The translations under genes and the position numbers were made by a program. 64,000 nt of DNA from Monarcha castaneiventris obscurior. Its lineage: Eukaryota > Chordata > Aves > Passeriformes > Monarchidae. The notes below the pieces were generated by a model. The model had not been told where the DNA came from and did not search any database. It saw only the letters and a list, made by a program, of their open reading frames with translations. How positions within the stretch are numbered: the stretch's first letter is position 1; every line of letters begins with the position of its first letter. Where the stretch lies: the NCBI GenBank assembly GCA_026261815.1, contig JAMPIT010000884.1, forward strand, positions 18,064,210 through 18,128,209. The letters are read 5' to 3'. Below are positions 39,301 to 49,560 of this stretch, piece after piece.

Positions 39301-42300
39301 AGATTGTTCCTAGCAGTCAACCTCCTACTGTTATTCCCTGCATTTGCTTCTCTTCCTGCCCCTCTCTTGAGCTGCTCCTGCTGGTCTCTCCTGCAGTCAG
39401 GCATCCACTCATCTCACTGTTTTGGTGTCCTTCCCTGTCTTCCCCTTCTCTGCTGTGTGTTACCTCAGTCTCCCAAAGGATTCCTGCTGAGAACAGAACC
39501 ATTCTTGCAGGTTCCAAACAGAAGGGATGTGGGCTGAGGTACGGCTCCAGCTAGAGAAGGAGAAAGCAGCTGATCACCACTGGAGTCTCCAAGTCCCTTG
39601 AAGAGCCGAGAGTCACTTCCCTGTTTATGCTCTTTATTAGTCCCTATTCTCTTTAATCGGCTTAGACTGATGAGCCGAGGCAGCGGTAGGGATCAGCCAG
39701 GCTGTTTAATTAAAGGATTGCAGCTCAGCCTTGCAGTTTGGGGGTTTGTGTAAATGAGCTGCAAGTACATTATTTAATCTGCTGTGCAGAGAGGAGTTGG
39801 GGCATTAATGAAGCAAATTCTAATTAAAACTAGATAGCTGATGGTTATTAGTGGCATCAGTTCTGACAGGATTTATCTCATTTAGGGAAACCATCAGGAA
39901 GGGGAAAAGAGAGAATAAACCCAAGCTGGTTTATCAGAATTCACAACAGCACCACTTGTGACTGGCTGTCCGTTCAGTGGCACTCAGAAGAGCCGCACAG
40001 GGAGCCCCAACATACCAGGCTCTCCCACCAGGAGCCCTGATGAGCTTATTTAGGGATATGCTTGGCTCACCCAGGAACTGATTGCCTATTCAGGCTGTCT
40101 GACCCACATATTTCAGTCTTGATTGACTCTTGTTCTGCTCTGGTTCAATCGGGAACCTGTTCATGATTTGAGCAAGGTGACAGACTCTGTAAATGATCTG
40201 ATGAGCTTCTCCCAGCAGCCTACTGAGCCATTCCAGAACACCATATGGATATCAGCTCTATGCTGACTCTGTGTTTTTCCCTCTCTGTCATTCTTTTGCC
40301 TTCCTCACTGCATTGTATATGTAACTTCGGACATGAAGGAAGCCCATGTCTGACTGCAGGACCTGGCAGGGACTAGAAGATGTTTTATGGCCAGCATAAA
40401 GCTAACTGGTGAGTTTAATAACCCTCTGTGCCTATTCTCACCTTCAAATACCCACGGTGGCTTCAACCATCTTTTTCTCTGCACAGAATACTGTGTCACA
40501 CACGGACAGATTCAGGACTGCTATTGGGGTCTGGAGGCATTAGAAAAGGCAAGAACATGAGAAAATCTGAGGAACTAAGTAAGGAATGCATGAGGCCTGC
40601 AGTGTGGGACAAGCTACAAAAGGCATCAAATGGACAGGCACAGATCAGTACAAGAAGCCCAGATCCACCATGCTATAGGGGTCATGGTCATTCATCCCCA
40701 GTTCAGGATTTCCCGGCTCAGACTGGTCTTTGGATGCAATTTGCCAAAGTTGTTAAATTACTGAAACACATGATCACTTCTTCAATTTACCTGTCAAACC
40801 CCAGCAGAAGGAGGGCAGGCAAACTCAGGCTCAAGGGATAGGCAGGACCTTTGGGGGTCACCAGGACAAAAGGAAGGCCTGACAAAGAACATGACAAAAA
40901 TGATCCTAGAGCTCAAGACTGTAGCACTGACAGCCTTGTAGAACAACAACATTCTAGAAACTAAGGGAACTGATCAGAAATAAGATGGAGGCTGGGACAA
41001 GAATGGGGCAGGGTCAAGGGTAAGGGTATGAAGATAGAACACTATGGCAAAACTGAGCCTTTTTTGTAGACAAACTAGAGCACTTAAAATTCTCTCACTC
41101 CAGAAATCTAAGGCAGAGGTGGCTTTCCCTACCACAGAAATCTCCATGGTCTCCTCCTCTGTTGCCTCCTTCTCCTTGCCATCTCTCCATCTGCTGTGAC
41201 AGGGCTGTCATGCAAATTTTACCAATGCTTGAAAGCCCTCAGCACAAGACTGATCATGGGGATTAACCCTTCCATCTTCATACACAGATGGGCAGGAGGG
41301 GTGCTGCTTCTTTACCCTGTCTCCAAGTGGGGACGAGCCCTACTTCTGAGCATACACACCCGCTCACCCCTGTTCTCTTCACAGTTGTCCAGCACTCACA
41401 CTTTTTCTTGGAAGGAAATCAGAAACCACGGTCTTCTCCAGTGAGAAGGACAAGAGAAATTCCATTTTAAAAATGCAGTAGCCTCACTACTGCAATTCAG
41501 CTGCCCAGCTTTGTTCAAAGCCCTGCTAGAAACTCAGGCTTCTTACACAGGTGCCAAAGGTAAGATGTTAGCTTAGCAGTGTGATGAGAGAAATCTTTAA
41601 AGAGAAACCTCTTTGCAATTGTCAGAAGGGCGATAAGGCCTGGAAAAACAGAGTAGGTCTGTAGGATGTAGGGGTGGGAAGTCATGAGAGGAGAAGGAGA
41701 TGGCAAGAACAGAGGGACAAGGCCAGGCATGGAAGCTAAATACAGTTTGTGCATCTCGAGTACCTCTGCAGCTCCTCAGACTCCTTGGTCCTGGCACTGA
41801 CATCTTTCACTGCTGAGGGAGAGCTGAGAGCCGCTGGTGTCCCCACACCCAGCTGCAGCAGATACAAGCTGGTGATAGCTAAGAGTACCTGTGCACAGCT
41901 GCTCTTTGTGGCAGGCTCAGACCACCTGACACAGGCAAAAATGCTCCCCCCACCCTGTCTCAGGGTGTGAGACAGAACCCTGAGTTTGCTGGGTGACTTT
42001 TGCTGTACTTTAAAGGTTATAGTGTGTGTGTGTCCAGGAACCTCATAGAGCGACATAATTAATTTGAAGGAGAAGAGTGAAGCATGTGCATGTCAATGTC
42101 ACATACAGTAAGAAGAGGTACAAGCATGAATGTGGGTTGATGGAAATAGATGTTTGAAGAGAGGCTGAAAAAACATTTTGTGTGTGTGTGTGAGTGGACG
42201 TCGGAGTGGGGGGTTGCAGGCAGTCACACAACAGTACAAACAGTAATCTCTGGGAGGGAAAAGCGAGGGACAGCAGTACTGGGAACAAGGGATGTAGGGG

Positions 42301-42415
42301 AGGATGGAAGAGGATTGGCATGTGTAATACATGAGTTTTGTCTGAGGCAGGAAGGTCAGTGATGGACGATAAGGAAGTAGAAAAAATAAAGGCCTTGCTT
42401 GCAACAATTTCCCAC
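24302..42415 (-). other. IQSEC3 intron between exons A and B (18.1 kb)
   Basis: This large intron joins phase-compatible exons (CCA-AG|T-GAC). It has a diverged CR1-like segment near 26.9 kb and an ATTA-rich stretch at 39.6-39.96 kb; the rest is unclassified. Several open frames of 100-140 codons (33302-33715 plus, 35015-35398 minus, 40428-40841 plus) have no recognisable domain, no CpG-type start and no splice support, so no gene is called. Confidence 0.7.
26895..27045 (-). mobile_element. Diverged CR1-like 3' fragment
   Basis: The plus strand reads GTAGAACCACAGACTAACCT, AGGCTGGGAGGGAAGGCTGG and later CTCCCTGCTCAAAGAAGAGC and AAATATTTCCAGACATGAAG. This follows the CR1 3'-end order (terminal tail, then the stretch equivalent to TCCAACCCCCCTGCTCAA) with many substitutions. 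The boundary near 27045 is uncertain. The following 400 nt, with repeated CTGAC-type words, are unclassified. Confidence 0.55.
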
Positions 42416-42496
42416 CTTGGTGAGGAGTCTGGAGATGAAGGCTTCTGCTCTGCATCAGCGGCTGGGCAACAGAACTGGTGTAAAACAGTTTCATTC
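42416..42496 (-). CDS. IQSEC3: IQSEC3 exon A: 81-nt N-terminal linker exon
   Basis: This 81-nt exon encodes NETVLHQFCCPAADAEQK followed by a Ser/Pro-rich stretch, closely matching the human IQSEC3 segment as I recall it (NETVLHQFCCPATDTEQK). The acceptor is a strong T-run ending TTTGCAG before G-AAT; the first G completes a Lys codon from the upstream exon. The donor is CCAAG|GTGGGA, leaving AG to pair with T of the next exon (Ser). The exon starts and ends in the same phase, so it could be skipped without shifting the frame. It contains no in-frame Met. The segment lies before the IQ motif and is probably disordered; I know of no catalytic role. It is the most upstream IQSEC3 exon visible here. 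Confidence 0.9.
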
Positions 42497-43689
42497 CTGC
42501 AAAAAAAAACAAACCACAGTGGGTCAGTGTTCACTTCACTCTGCAGAAAGCTCAAGGGACAATGCCATTTCTAGAGTTGTTCCAAGGGGACAGTGACTCC
42601 CAGTGATGCTGAAAGAGCAGTCTAATTATTATATGAACATTTTTTACTCCAGTGTGGAGGGGAGCAGAGAGAAGGGGGCTGAGTTCTATTCCCTTACCTT
42701 ACCTGTTCTCATGCTGATGTCAGCCTGTGGAGAATGGGGCAAAAGTGCACAAACCAAAAGTTCTCTTTCTAGCAGCATTTGTTTTGCAATCCCATACATC
42801 TCATGAAGAACAATTTTGTGTGTCCTTAATTTGATTTCTTCTGGGAAAGAAACATGTTCTTAGATGTTTTTTCTTACATATGTTTCCTATACATTGTGAA
42901 GTAGTTGATCTTTTCTTACCAGTGGCTAAATTACCTCTGCAGACATTTCTCGTGAAACCTCCCCAGAGCACAGAAATGGCCTTAGCACATCACTACTGGG
43001 CATTACCAGGAATGGTAGTGGAGAACTGACAGGACAAGCACAGGTGAGGGGGACTGAGACCATGACAAGAGAAAGATACCATAGAGGAGAAAAGCAAAAC
43101 CCTAAGAAGTAAAAAACTTGAGCAAAACAGGAAAACAGTAGACAAAAAATGTGTTTATTAGATAAGAAAGACAAAAGATTTCATCCAAAGTAAGAAATCC
43201 TAGTGTTACAGAAGTTTTTTACACTGGGCTCTCATTTCCATTAGATAGGTTTATTGCAAGAAATCAGTTATGGTATTTGGTATCTTGAGCTTGGTGCCTC
43301 AAAAGAGGGACCCCAAACAAAGAAATCCCTGGACAATTATATCCTTATGGCTTAAACTTCCCATCCCTCACGCAACAGTCCAGGACAACAGCATTATTGG
43401 GGTCGGGGGTCTCCTTGCTCTTCGTTGGTTTGGTGTTTTGTCACCAAGTGGTTGCCACTTGCTCTTCTTCATATCCTCCTTACATCAGTTTCAGTGGAGG
43501 TTTCGGTCAGGTCTGTGGGCAACGTGTCTTGGTTTGGAAGGCAGGTGTCCGCCAAGGAAGGTGGGAACCTCCCTCGGAATGCAGGATATGGCCCCCTTCC
43601 CTCCGAATTATGATAACTTTGAAACTAAGGGGCTTTCAGGCAAAGATGTGAGGAACTTTACTAGTGCGTGTGACAAGGCAGGCAAGCAG

Positions 43690-43935
43690 CAGTGACCGCG
43701 GGGCAGCAGCAGCCAGGAGCAGCAGCAGAGCCCGGTGCCGGCCCCTCCCGGGGCAGCTCCGCTCCGGGCCGCCGCTGGCTCCGGCCGGGCACGGCCGCGG
43801 GCACGCCCCGCCTGCAGGGGGCGCTGTGGCGCGGGCCCGCCCGCCTCTCTCCCTCACGCGGCCATGGCGGGCGGGCTGGGCGAACGGCAGCGCGGGCTCA
43901 CCCGGGACAGCAAGAAAGAGGTAGCAGAAGCTCGG
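43690..43935. promoter_or_regulatory. Intragenic CpG island, candidate promoter
   Basis: Sequence abruptly becomes GC-rich with dense CpG (strings such as CTCCGGCCGGGCACGGCCGC) in an otherwise AT-moderate intron, then reverts by about 43.95 kb. No TATA box is evident, as usual for CpG promoters. It sits 1.2 kb upstream of exon A in the transcript direction, so it could drive a shorter IQSEC3 transcript, a divergent plus-strand transcript, or both. Promoter activity is inferred from composition only. Confidence 0.7.
43810..43827 (+). promoter_or_regulatory. CTCF-like motif in the CpG island
   Basis: CCTGCAGGGGGCGCTG matches the vertebrate CTCF core (CCNNNAGGGGGCGC) in forward orientation at the centre of the island. 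The match is by eye; occupancy is unknown. Confidence 0.5.
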
Positions 43936-44082
43936 AAGCTGTGGCAGGAGCTGTGGGGTTCCAGTGCAATGGCCGCTCCCTCAAGCGGAGCTTCACTCAT
44001 GATAGGAGAAGGCAGCAGGAGGCGACGCCTTGCAGTGGTGGCGAATTGTCCCCACAGCAGCCGCAGCCTGTCTCCCCTCTGA
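43864..44082 (+). CDS. Unrecognised 72-codon ORF starting in the CpG island (tentative)
   Basis: The ATG at 43864 lies in GCGGCCATGGCG, a strong Kozak context, near the downstream edge of the island. It opens MAGGLGERQRGLTRDSKKEV and continues to a stop at 44080-44082, with an Arg-rich patch (SRRRRL) near residue 52. I do not recognise it. The first 19 codons look protein-like (charged, helix-forming). They end at GAG|GTAGCA, a possible but weak donor, so this may be the first exon of a spliced plus-strand gene rather than a complete small protein. It could equally be 5' non-coding sequence of an antisense RNA. The open frame extends upstream to 43735 in the same frame. Confidence 0.3.
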   Translation: MAGGLGERQRGLTRDSKKEVAEARKLWQELWGSSAMAAPSSGASLMIGEGSRRRRLAVVANCPHSSRSLSPL

Positions 44083-44217
44083 TGCTGACAGTGAGACAGT
44101 GAGAGACTGAGCAAGTGGTGGGATCGTATTTGAGTCTATTTTCAAGCAGGCTCGCACAAATACTCCAGCTCCTACATCCTATCACACTGCTCATTTACAA
44201 AGAAGCATTTGTATTGA

Positions 44218-44675
44218 AAAAGACCCTTAAGATCATGGAGTCCAACCATTAAGCCAACACAGCCAAGCCCACCGCTAAACCATGTCCCTTAGCACCACAT
44301 CTACATGTCTTTTAACTACCTTCAGCGATGGTGACTTCGCCGCTTCCCTGGGAAGCCTGATCCAATGCCTGACCACCCCTTCAGTGAAGAAATTTTTCCT
44401 AATAACCAATCTTACCTGGGAAGCCTGACCCAATGCCTGACCACCCCTTCAGTGAAGAAATTTTTCCGATAACCTAATAACCTGGTGCAACTTCAGGCCA
44501 TTTCCTCTTGTCCTGCCAGTTGTTACTTGGGAGAAGTGACCAACGCCCACCTGGCTACAACCTCCTTTCAGGGAGTTGTAGAGAGGGATAAGATCCCTCC
44601 TCAGCCTCCCTTTCTCCAGTGCCCTCAGCTGCTCCTCACAAGACTTGTGCTCTAGAGCCTTCAACAGCTACCAAA
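44218..44675 (-). mobile_element. CR1 LINE 3' fragment with internal duplication
   Basis: The plus strand gives the reverse complement of a CR1 3' end (AAGATCATGGAGTCCAACCA to CTCCTCACAAGACTTGTGCT). The minus frame 44664-44449 reads CR1 ORF2 C-terminal sequence, with [20 protein letters not shown] and [12 protein letters not shown]. The element is 5'-truncated, lacks the terminal octamers, and carries a 68-bp tandem duplication at 44347-44482. It lies immediately beside the CpG island. Confidence 0.92.
44347..44482. repeat. 68-bp tandem duplication inside the CR1 fragment
   Basis: CCTGGGAAGCCTGATCCAAT and the following sequence to TTTTTCCTAATAACC recur 68 nt later (CCTGGGAAGCCTGACCCAAT to TTTTTCCGATAACC) with few differences. 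The duplication therefore arose after CR1 insertion and has had time to diverge slightly. Confidence 0.88.
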
Positions 44676-47600
44676 AAGAATCTTTTAAAAAACAGACACC
44701 CCACATTTCAGCCATTTCTAATCTAAACATTTACCTAAATTAACTACTCTGTTCTCTGCTTTTATTCAAGCAGCAGATGCACAACTTCAATTCCTAATTG
44801 CACATGAAGAAAGCAAACAAGAGGGAAAAAGAGGAAGGAACAAGGATGGACAAAAACCTAAGAAACAGAAGCTTATATATAGATGAAATGCCTCGCTAGT
44901 TAATTATCATGGTAGAAACACAAAGAAAAGTAAAAGGGAAACAGGGAAAGGAAGAGTGGTGTGAAGTTTCAGGACTTTAGGCTCAGTCTCCTGTGGGTGA
45001 TTTAAGAGAAGAAACATCTCCCAGATCCTCATCAGAGAATCAGCACACTCTGAGCATCACAGCTGCAGTCAGCTCCTGACTCTGGTTCTCATGATTTCTT
45101 ATGTGTGCTCAACACCAGCCTTGGGTGTTTTCTACTCAAACCAAAGTTGTCTTGAACCTCTGAGATCCCAAGATCTCTGGAATATTTGTTCCCCTTATGG
45201 ACCACCACCAGATGTTGATCATGCCCACAGGCAGAAATCTGCCTCCAGGCCGTTTGGGATCCTTATGTCCCACTCCAGAGGCCATGACTCTCATGAAGAA
45301 TCCACTGGGGAGGTGGCGAGGAGCAGACACTGCCTGATGGAGGTAAATAAATGAGTTGCACATGGGTGTTCCAAGCCCGTGCTGAAAGCTCTTCCCGTGA
45401 CTGGAAGCAGGGAAGGTTACCTTTTTATTCCTATTAAATCCAAGTTCCCCAAATGCCCAGGAAGAGTTGGAGCTCTGGGACTGTTTGCACTCTTCTTTTA
45501 CAGCTTGCTTCTCCTTCTTTTTTGTGCTCCCCAGGCATACACCACAGGAACTGAGTTGCACCGTGGAGACCACTTCTGTTCCTTTTCCTCTTTCTTTCCA
45601 TCTCTTGATCCTGCACATATCCGATATTTTGCAAATCCACACCCTCACTTTTGCATCACAGCACCCAGACAGGAGCTGGGAGAGGGTTAACCTGTGGGAG
45701 AAGTTGATCGATTCCCACCCGAAGAGGCTGTGTGTCAGTTGTTATCAGGACAAAGCAGCTCTCATCTGGATGCAAAAGGCAAGTGTCCACTGCCACTTCT
45801 AAGCCTCAAGGAAGTGCTCCAGGAAAGCAACTGTCTTCCTAATGCTGTAAAGTCTTCAGGTAAGACATTATTTTTGTTGTTATGATTCAAGAGGGCCTGT
45901 CAGGATTGTAATGTCTGGTGGCTACCTGGATTTCCTCCCTCTGTGGTGTCAGCCTTTGCAAGTTTGAGGTTTAAAGCGAGACTTGAGATATTTAGTATCT
46001 GTCATAAGTCAGGATAATACTTTTCATGGTGGTTTGTTGTTTTTTGTTTTCCTTTCTATGCTTTCTTTTTGTTTTTAAACAAATCTTAACTTTATAAGCC
46101 AGAAAGGCTACATAACTTGAATATGCAGCCTCTGAGGAGTTAAACCCTAGAAGGCATGAGGCTTGTTTTAGCCTTTGAAAAACAGGGAGGGAGGCAATGT
46201 ACCTTCATCATTACTTTGGAGTGTGGATCTGTAATTTTGTTTCTTTTTAAATACTTCTGGTAGGTGGCAATGGTTGACCAATTACAGGGGTAGGTCCAGG
46301 GCTTGCTTTTCTGCCTGTGTTTTTCTGTACATCCTCTGCTTTGCCTTCCTCTAACCACTGCAGAGACTGAAATTAAACACACACTATCATTGGCAGATCA
46401 GGCAGGTGATTGTGGAGATAGTTTGTCTCCATCTGCCAGGATACTGCTGAACAGGTCTGTTTCCAATTTATTGCTTTAAAAATGAACAAATTACTATCTC
46501 TTGGGCTGTACTCTAATGAACGCTTGGAAGGGAAAACCAGGAAGAAGCAAAGGTGTTCTGGGTGAGTTGGGTGGCACAAAAGAGGAAGGGGCTCAGGGAG
46601 AGGAGGAGGAGGCATGCTGTGGTAAGGTTTTCCAGCACTATGAGACCCATGTGTAGAGGAGCAGCAGAGGACAAGGGCAAGCACAGATGCAAAGGGAGGA
46701 CTGGGAACAGCCTGAGCCTGTCAGTGCCTTGCTCCATCTAGCTGGGATGCACACTCCGGAGGCAAGGATTTGACAGTCCAGACCTATCTTAAATGCAGAG
46801 ATAGCTTGGCCCAGTAGTTACCCATGCTGTCAATTGAAACACTAGCCCTCTCTCCTCTGAGAGAAAACAGCTGACTGAATTTTATTCAGATGTCTTTAAC
46901 ATTGCTCCTGACAAGAGGTATCCTCCAGCCAGCTGCCTACAGCCTCAGCAGGGGTATCTGTGAATGAACTGTCCAGCCACAGCAATTCCTGCTCTGTGAT
47001 GAACTTTGGAGAGGCTTGTGCCCAACCTCCTGGCTAGCACAAGCTGTCTAGTCAGCTCAGGAGTTAGCTCTACCTTTCTGGCTTCTCAGAAAGTTGGACT
47101 GTGCTGCAAAGGGGCCCCTGATTCCTGCTGCCTTGGTCTTTTATCAATGGCTCCCAAGGAGATAAGCTTCTTTTCTCTTAAAAACTGGCATTGTAGAGGG
47201 AACAAGGACTGAGGGCCAAAAATTTAGTCTCTGTAGCTTGCACATCACAGGGCTAAAGGATGGCAAACTTTCCTAAAATTTCTTTGATGTCGTATCTTCC
47301 CTTTGGACAAGTGCCCAGGGCTTTCTGCTCAGTCAGTGTTGCCCCCTAAGCATCAGTGCCCAGTAGTTTAGTACTGATGAGGGCTGTCTTGAAATGGAGA
47401 TGCCCCTCTGCTGAGAGCTGTGTTATGGTAAACAAACCTAACCCTCTTTTTGTTGTCCTGCACCCCCACAAAAGCAAACCCCCAGTCCAGACAGCATATG
47501 GAAAACAGTGGTGCTCCCTGCTCTCCAGCAGTCAGCTTTAATTAAACATATATCCTGTGTGGCCTGTTCCCAAAGATAAGGAACAGCTCTGTGTTTTTCT

Positions 47601-49089
47601 GCATGAATGATTTTATACTACAAGAAATACCAAAACAAGACAGAATGAAAATTGCTCTCACAATGAGTACACAGAGCATGCTTCTCTTTACCATGCTGCA
47701 ACACCCCTGCATCCCACTGCTCTGGTCAGCTGTGTAGGATTGCTGACATGCTCCATAAATGAAGATCACTGGGTTCCCCAACTGCCAGTACTTACTAACC
47801 TCTGGGTTCTGATCCTTGAGCCCTACTGGCCTGCATATCCAGCAGCCTTGTCCTTGGCCCAAGCACACAGCAGTTCTCAGAAATCTGACAATGCTGAATC
47901 AAGCAATGTTCTATCAGCAAATAACTAGTCCATGCAGCCTTTCTGGTTTCTCTTTAAAACTCTGCCTTTTGAAGAAAAGCCAGAGACTTTGACCAAAAGT
48001 CACTGTTTGTAGTGCTGGATATCTCAGATTTCCTGGAGTCTTTTGCCACTTGTCTCTATCTTGCCTGGTTTTCGGATAGCTGCCAAGAGAGCAGATGGAG
48101 TTGCAGAAAATCATGGCCTAGCAAGGGAAGATTAAAGGCAGAAAGAGTCAAAGGAGAACTGAAGTCGTCTCAGATGAAGTTTTACTGGCTGTTACTTTTC
48201 ATAAGATGAGCACTGGAGAACCACAAACAGGAACTATTTAGCAATGCTAAGTTAATGAAAGGCCAGTTGCAGTCTTCTGACTCCCCCAAATGTAGCTCAA
48301 TGCTACCTCTGCCTACCAATGGAGCTGTGACACAACCTAGCTAAGGTTAGCTGCAGACCTTACTCCTTCTATCACCTCCCTCCTGTGATAGATCTATTTT
48401 TGACTCCAGTCAACCTGAGAGTTGAAGTGAGATCTCAAAAAGGCACTGTTTCCAAAAGAGTACTCTCTAACAACTAGGTGCTTCTCCCCACTTCTCCGCT
48501 CTTCACTGCAGAATACCACTAAAATTTTCTAGCTGTCTTAATGGCTCATCTCAGCTGTAGGGCATTAGACTGGGGTTTTGGAAGCAGTTGAGTATGGGCA
48601 GGGCTCATATTGTAAGGTAACATACATGATTAAAAATAAATTCAAAGTAATTTCTGGAATTTAAGTTCATCAAGTCCCTGTAAATCTGATGGCCTCCTCA
48701 TTTGTTATGGGATACTGTTGACAGCAAGAATTTGATAAGATTCAGAGAGGAACTGGACATTTTAAGGACTATCCTATTAGAGTACTTAATGCGGATCTTT
48801 CCCAAAGCCAATGTATAGGACTCAAACTTACCAGCATTAGAAAGCCCAAAACTGTTTTTTAATCTTTCCTCTTGAACAATTGATATTGGCTATCTCAGAA
48901 AAACAGTTACACAAACCAGAACCATAAATGTGACTGACTGAGAAAATTCTGTTTTAAGGAGCATGGGCCTTACTAGCCAAGATACTGAAGTGTAGGAGTG
49001 CAACAAGCCTGAAACTATTGTTGCCTGGAAGTAGAACAAACCTTCCCAAACAATGTTAGAATGGTAATATAAAAGCAAACCTTTACTTG

Positions 49090-49560
49090 AAAGCCTTCAG
49101 GTGCACAATATGGCAAAACCTGCATGTGGTACAGTAATTCTACAATTTTTGTAAGGTTAGTTGATTAGTATACCTATCATATATTGTCCAGTTAGGAGAG
49201 TAGTTGGTTAGGTAATATTTCCCCAGGTACTGCCCCGTTGGAATCGGTCAAGGGGCTTCTTTCCCCCATTTTGTTATGTCTTTCCAGATTCTGATTGGAA
49301 AACAGAACATCCTTGTAGTTGGTTCTCTTCTTGGAATAAAGCTAAACAGTATGTCAGGAGTGTGTTAGAAGGTTAGCTTATTGTTCCAAAATGTGGAAAA
49401 GGGTAGGAAAAGTACTAGGAGCTACAGCCATGTATTAGCAATCTACAAAGCTACAAATATATGAAAAATATAAAAAGCTAAAAATATTTAGGCATCACTA
49501 TCATTTTATTTTACATTCCCAGTAACTACAACAATCCCAACATGAGTGTCGCTAGGATGC
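49090..49560 (+). mobile_element. Possible solo-LTR-like stretch (weak)
   Basis: Between about 49.09 and 49.56 kb the sequence has an LTR-like layout: repeated GGTTAG words, CCCCATTTTGTTATG, an inverted CCAAT (GATTGGAAAAC) and then AATAAAGC at about 49338. No clean TG...CA ends, target-site duplication or coding part is seen. The call rests on general resemblance only. Confidence 0.22.

Noticed and set aside
43636..43857. CpG island as the missing IQSEC3 first coding exon on the minus strand
   Set aside because: The minus-strand frame there is low-complexity Arg/Ala/Pro text without the N-terminal coiled-coil sequence expected for IQSEC3.
45136..45648. 170-codon minus-strand ORF
   Set aside because: Composition is unlike a conserved protein, with no motif and no splice support; treated as a chance frame.
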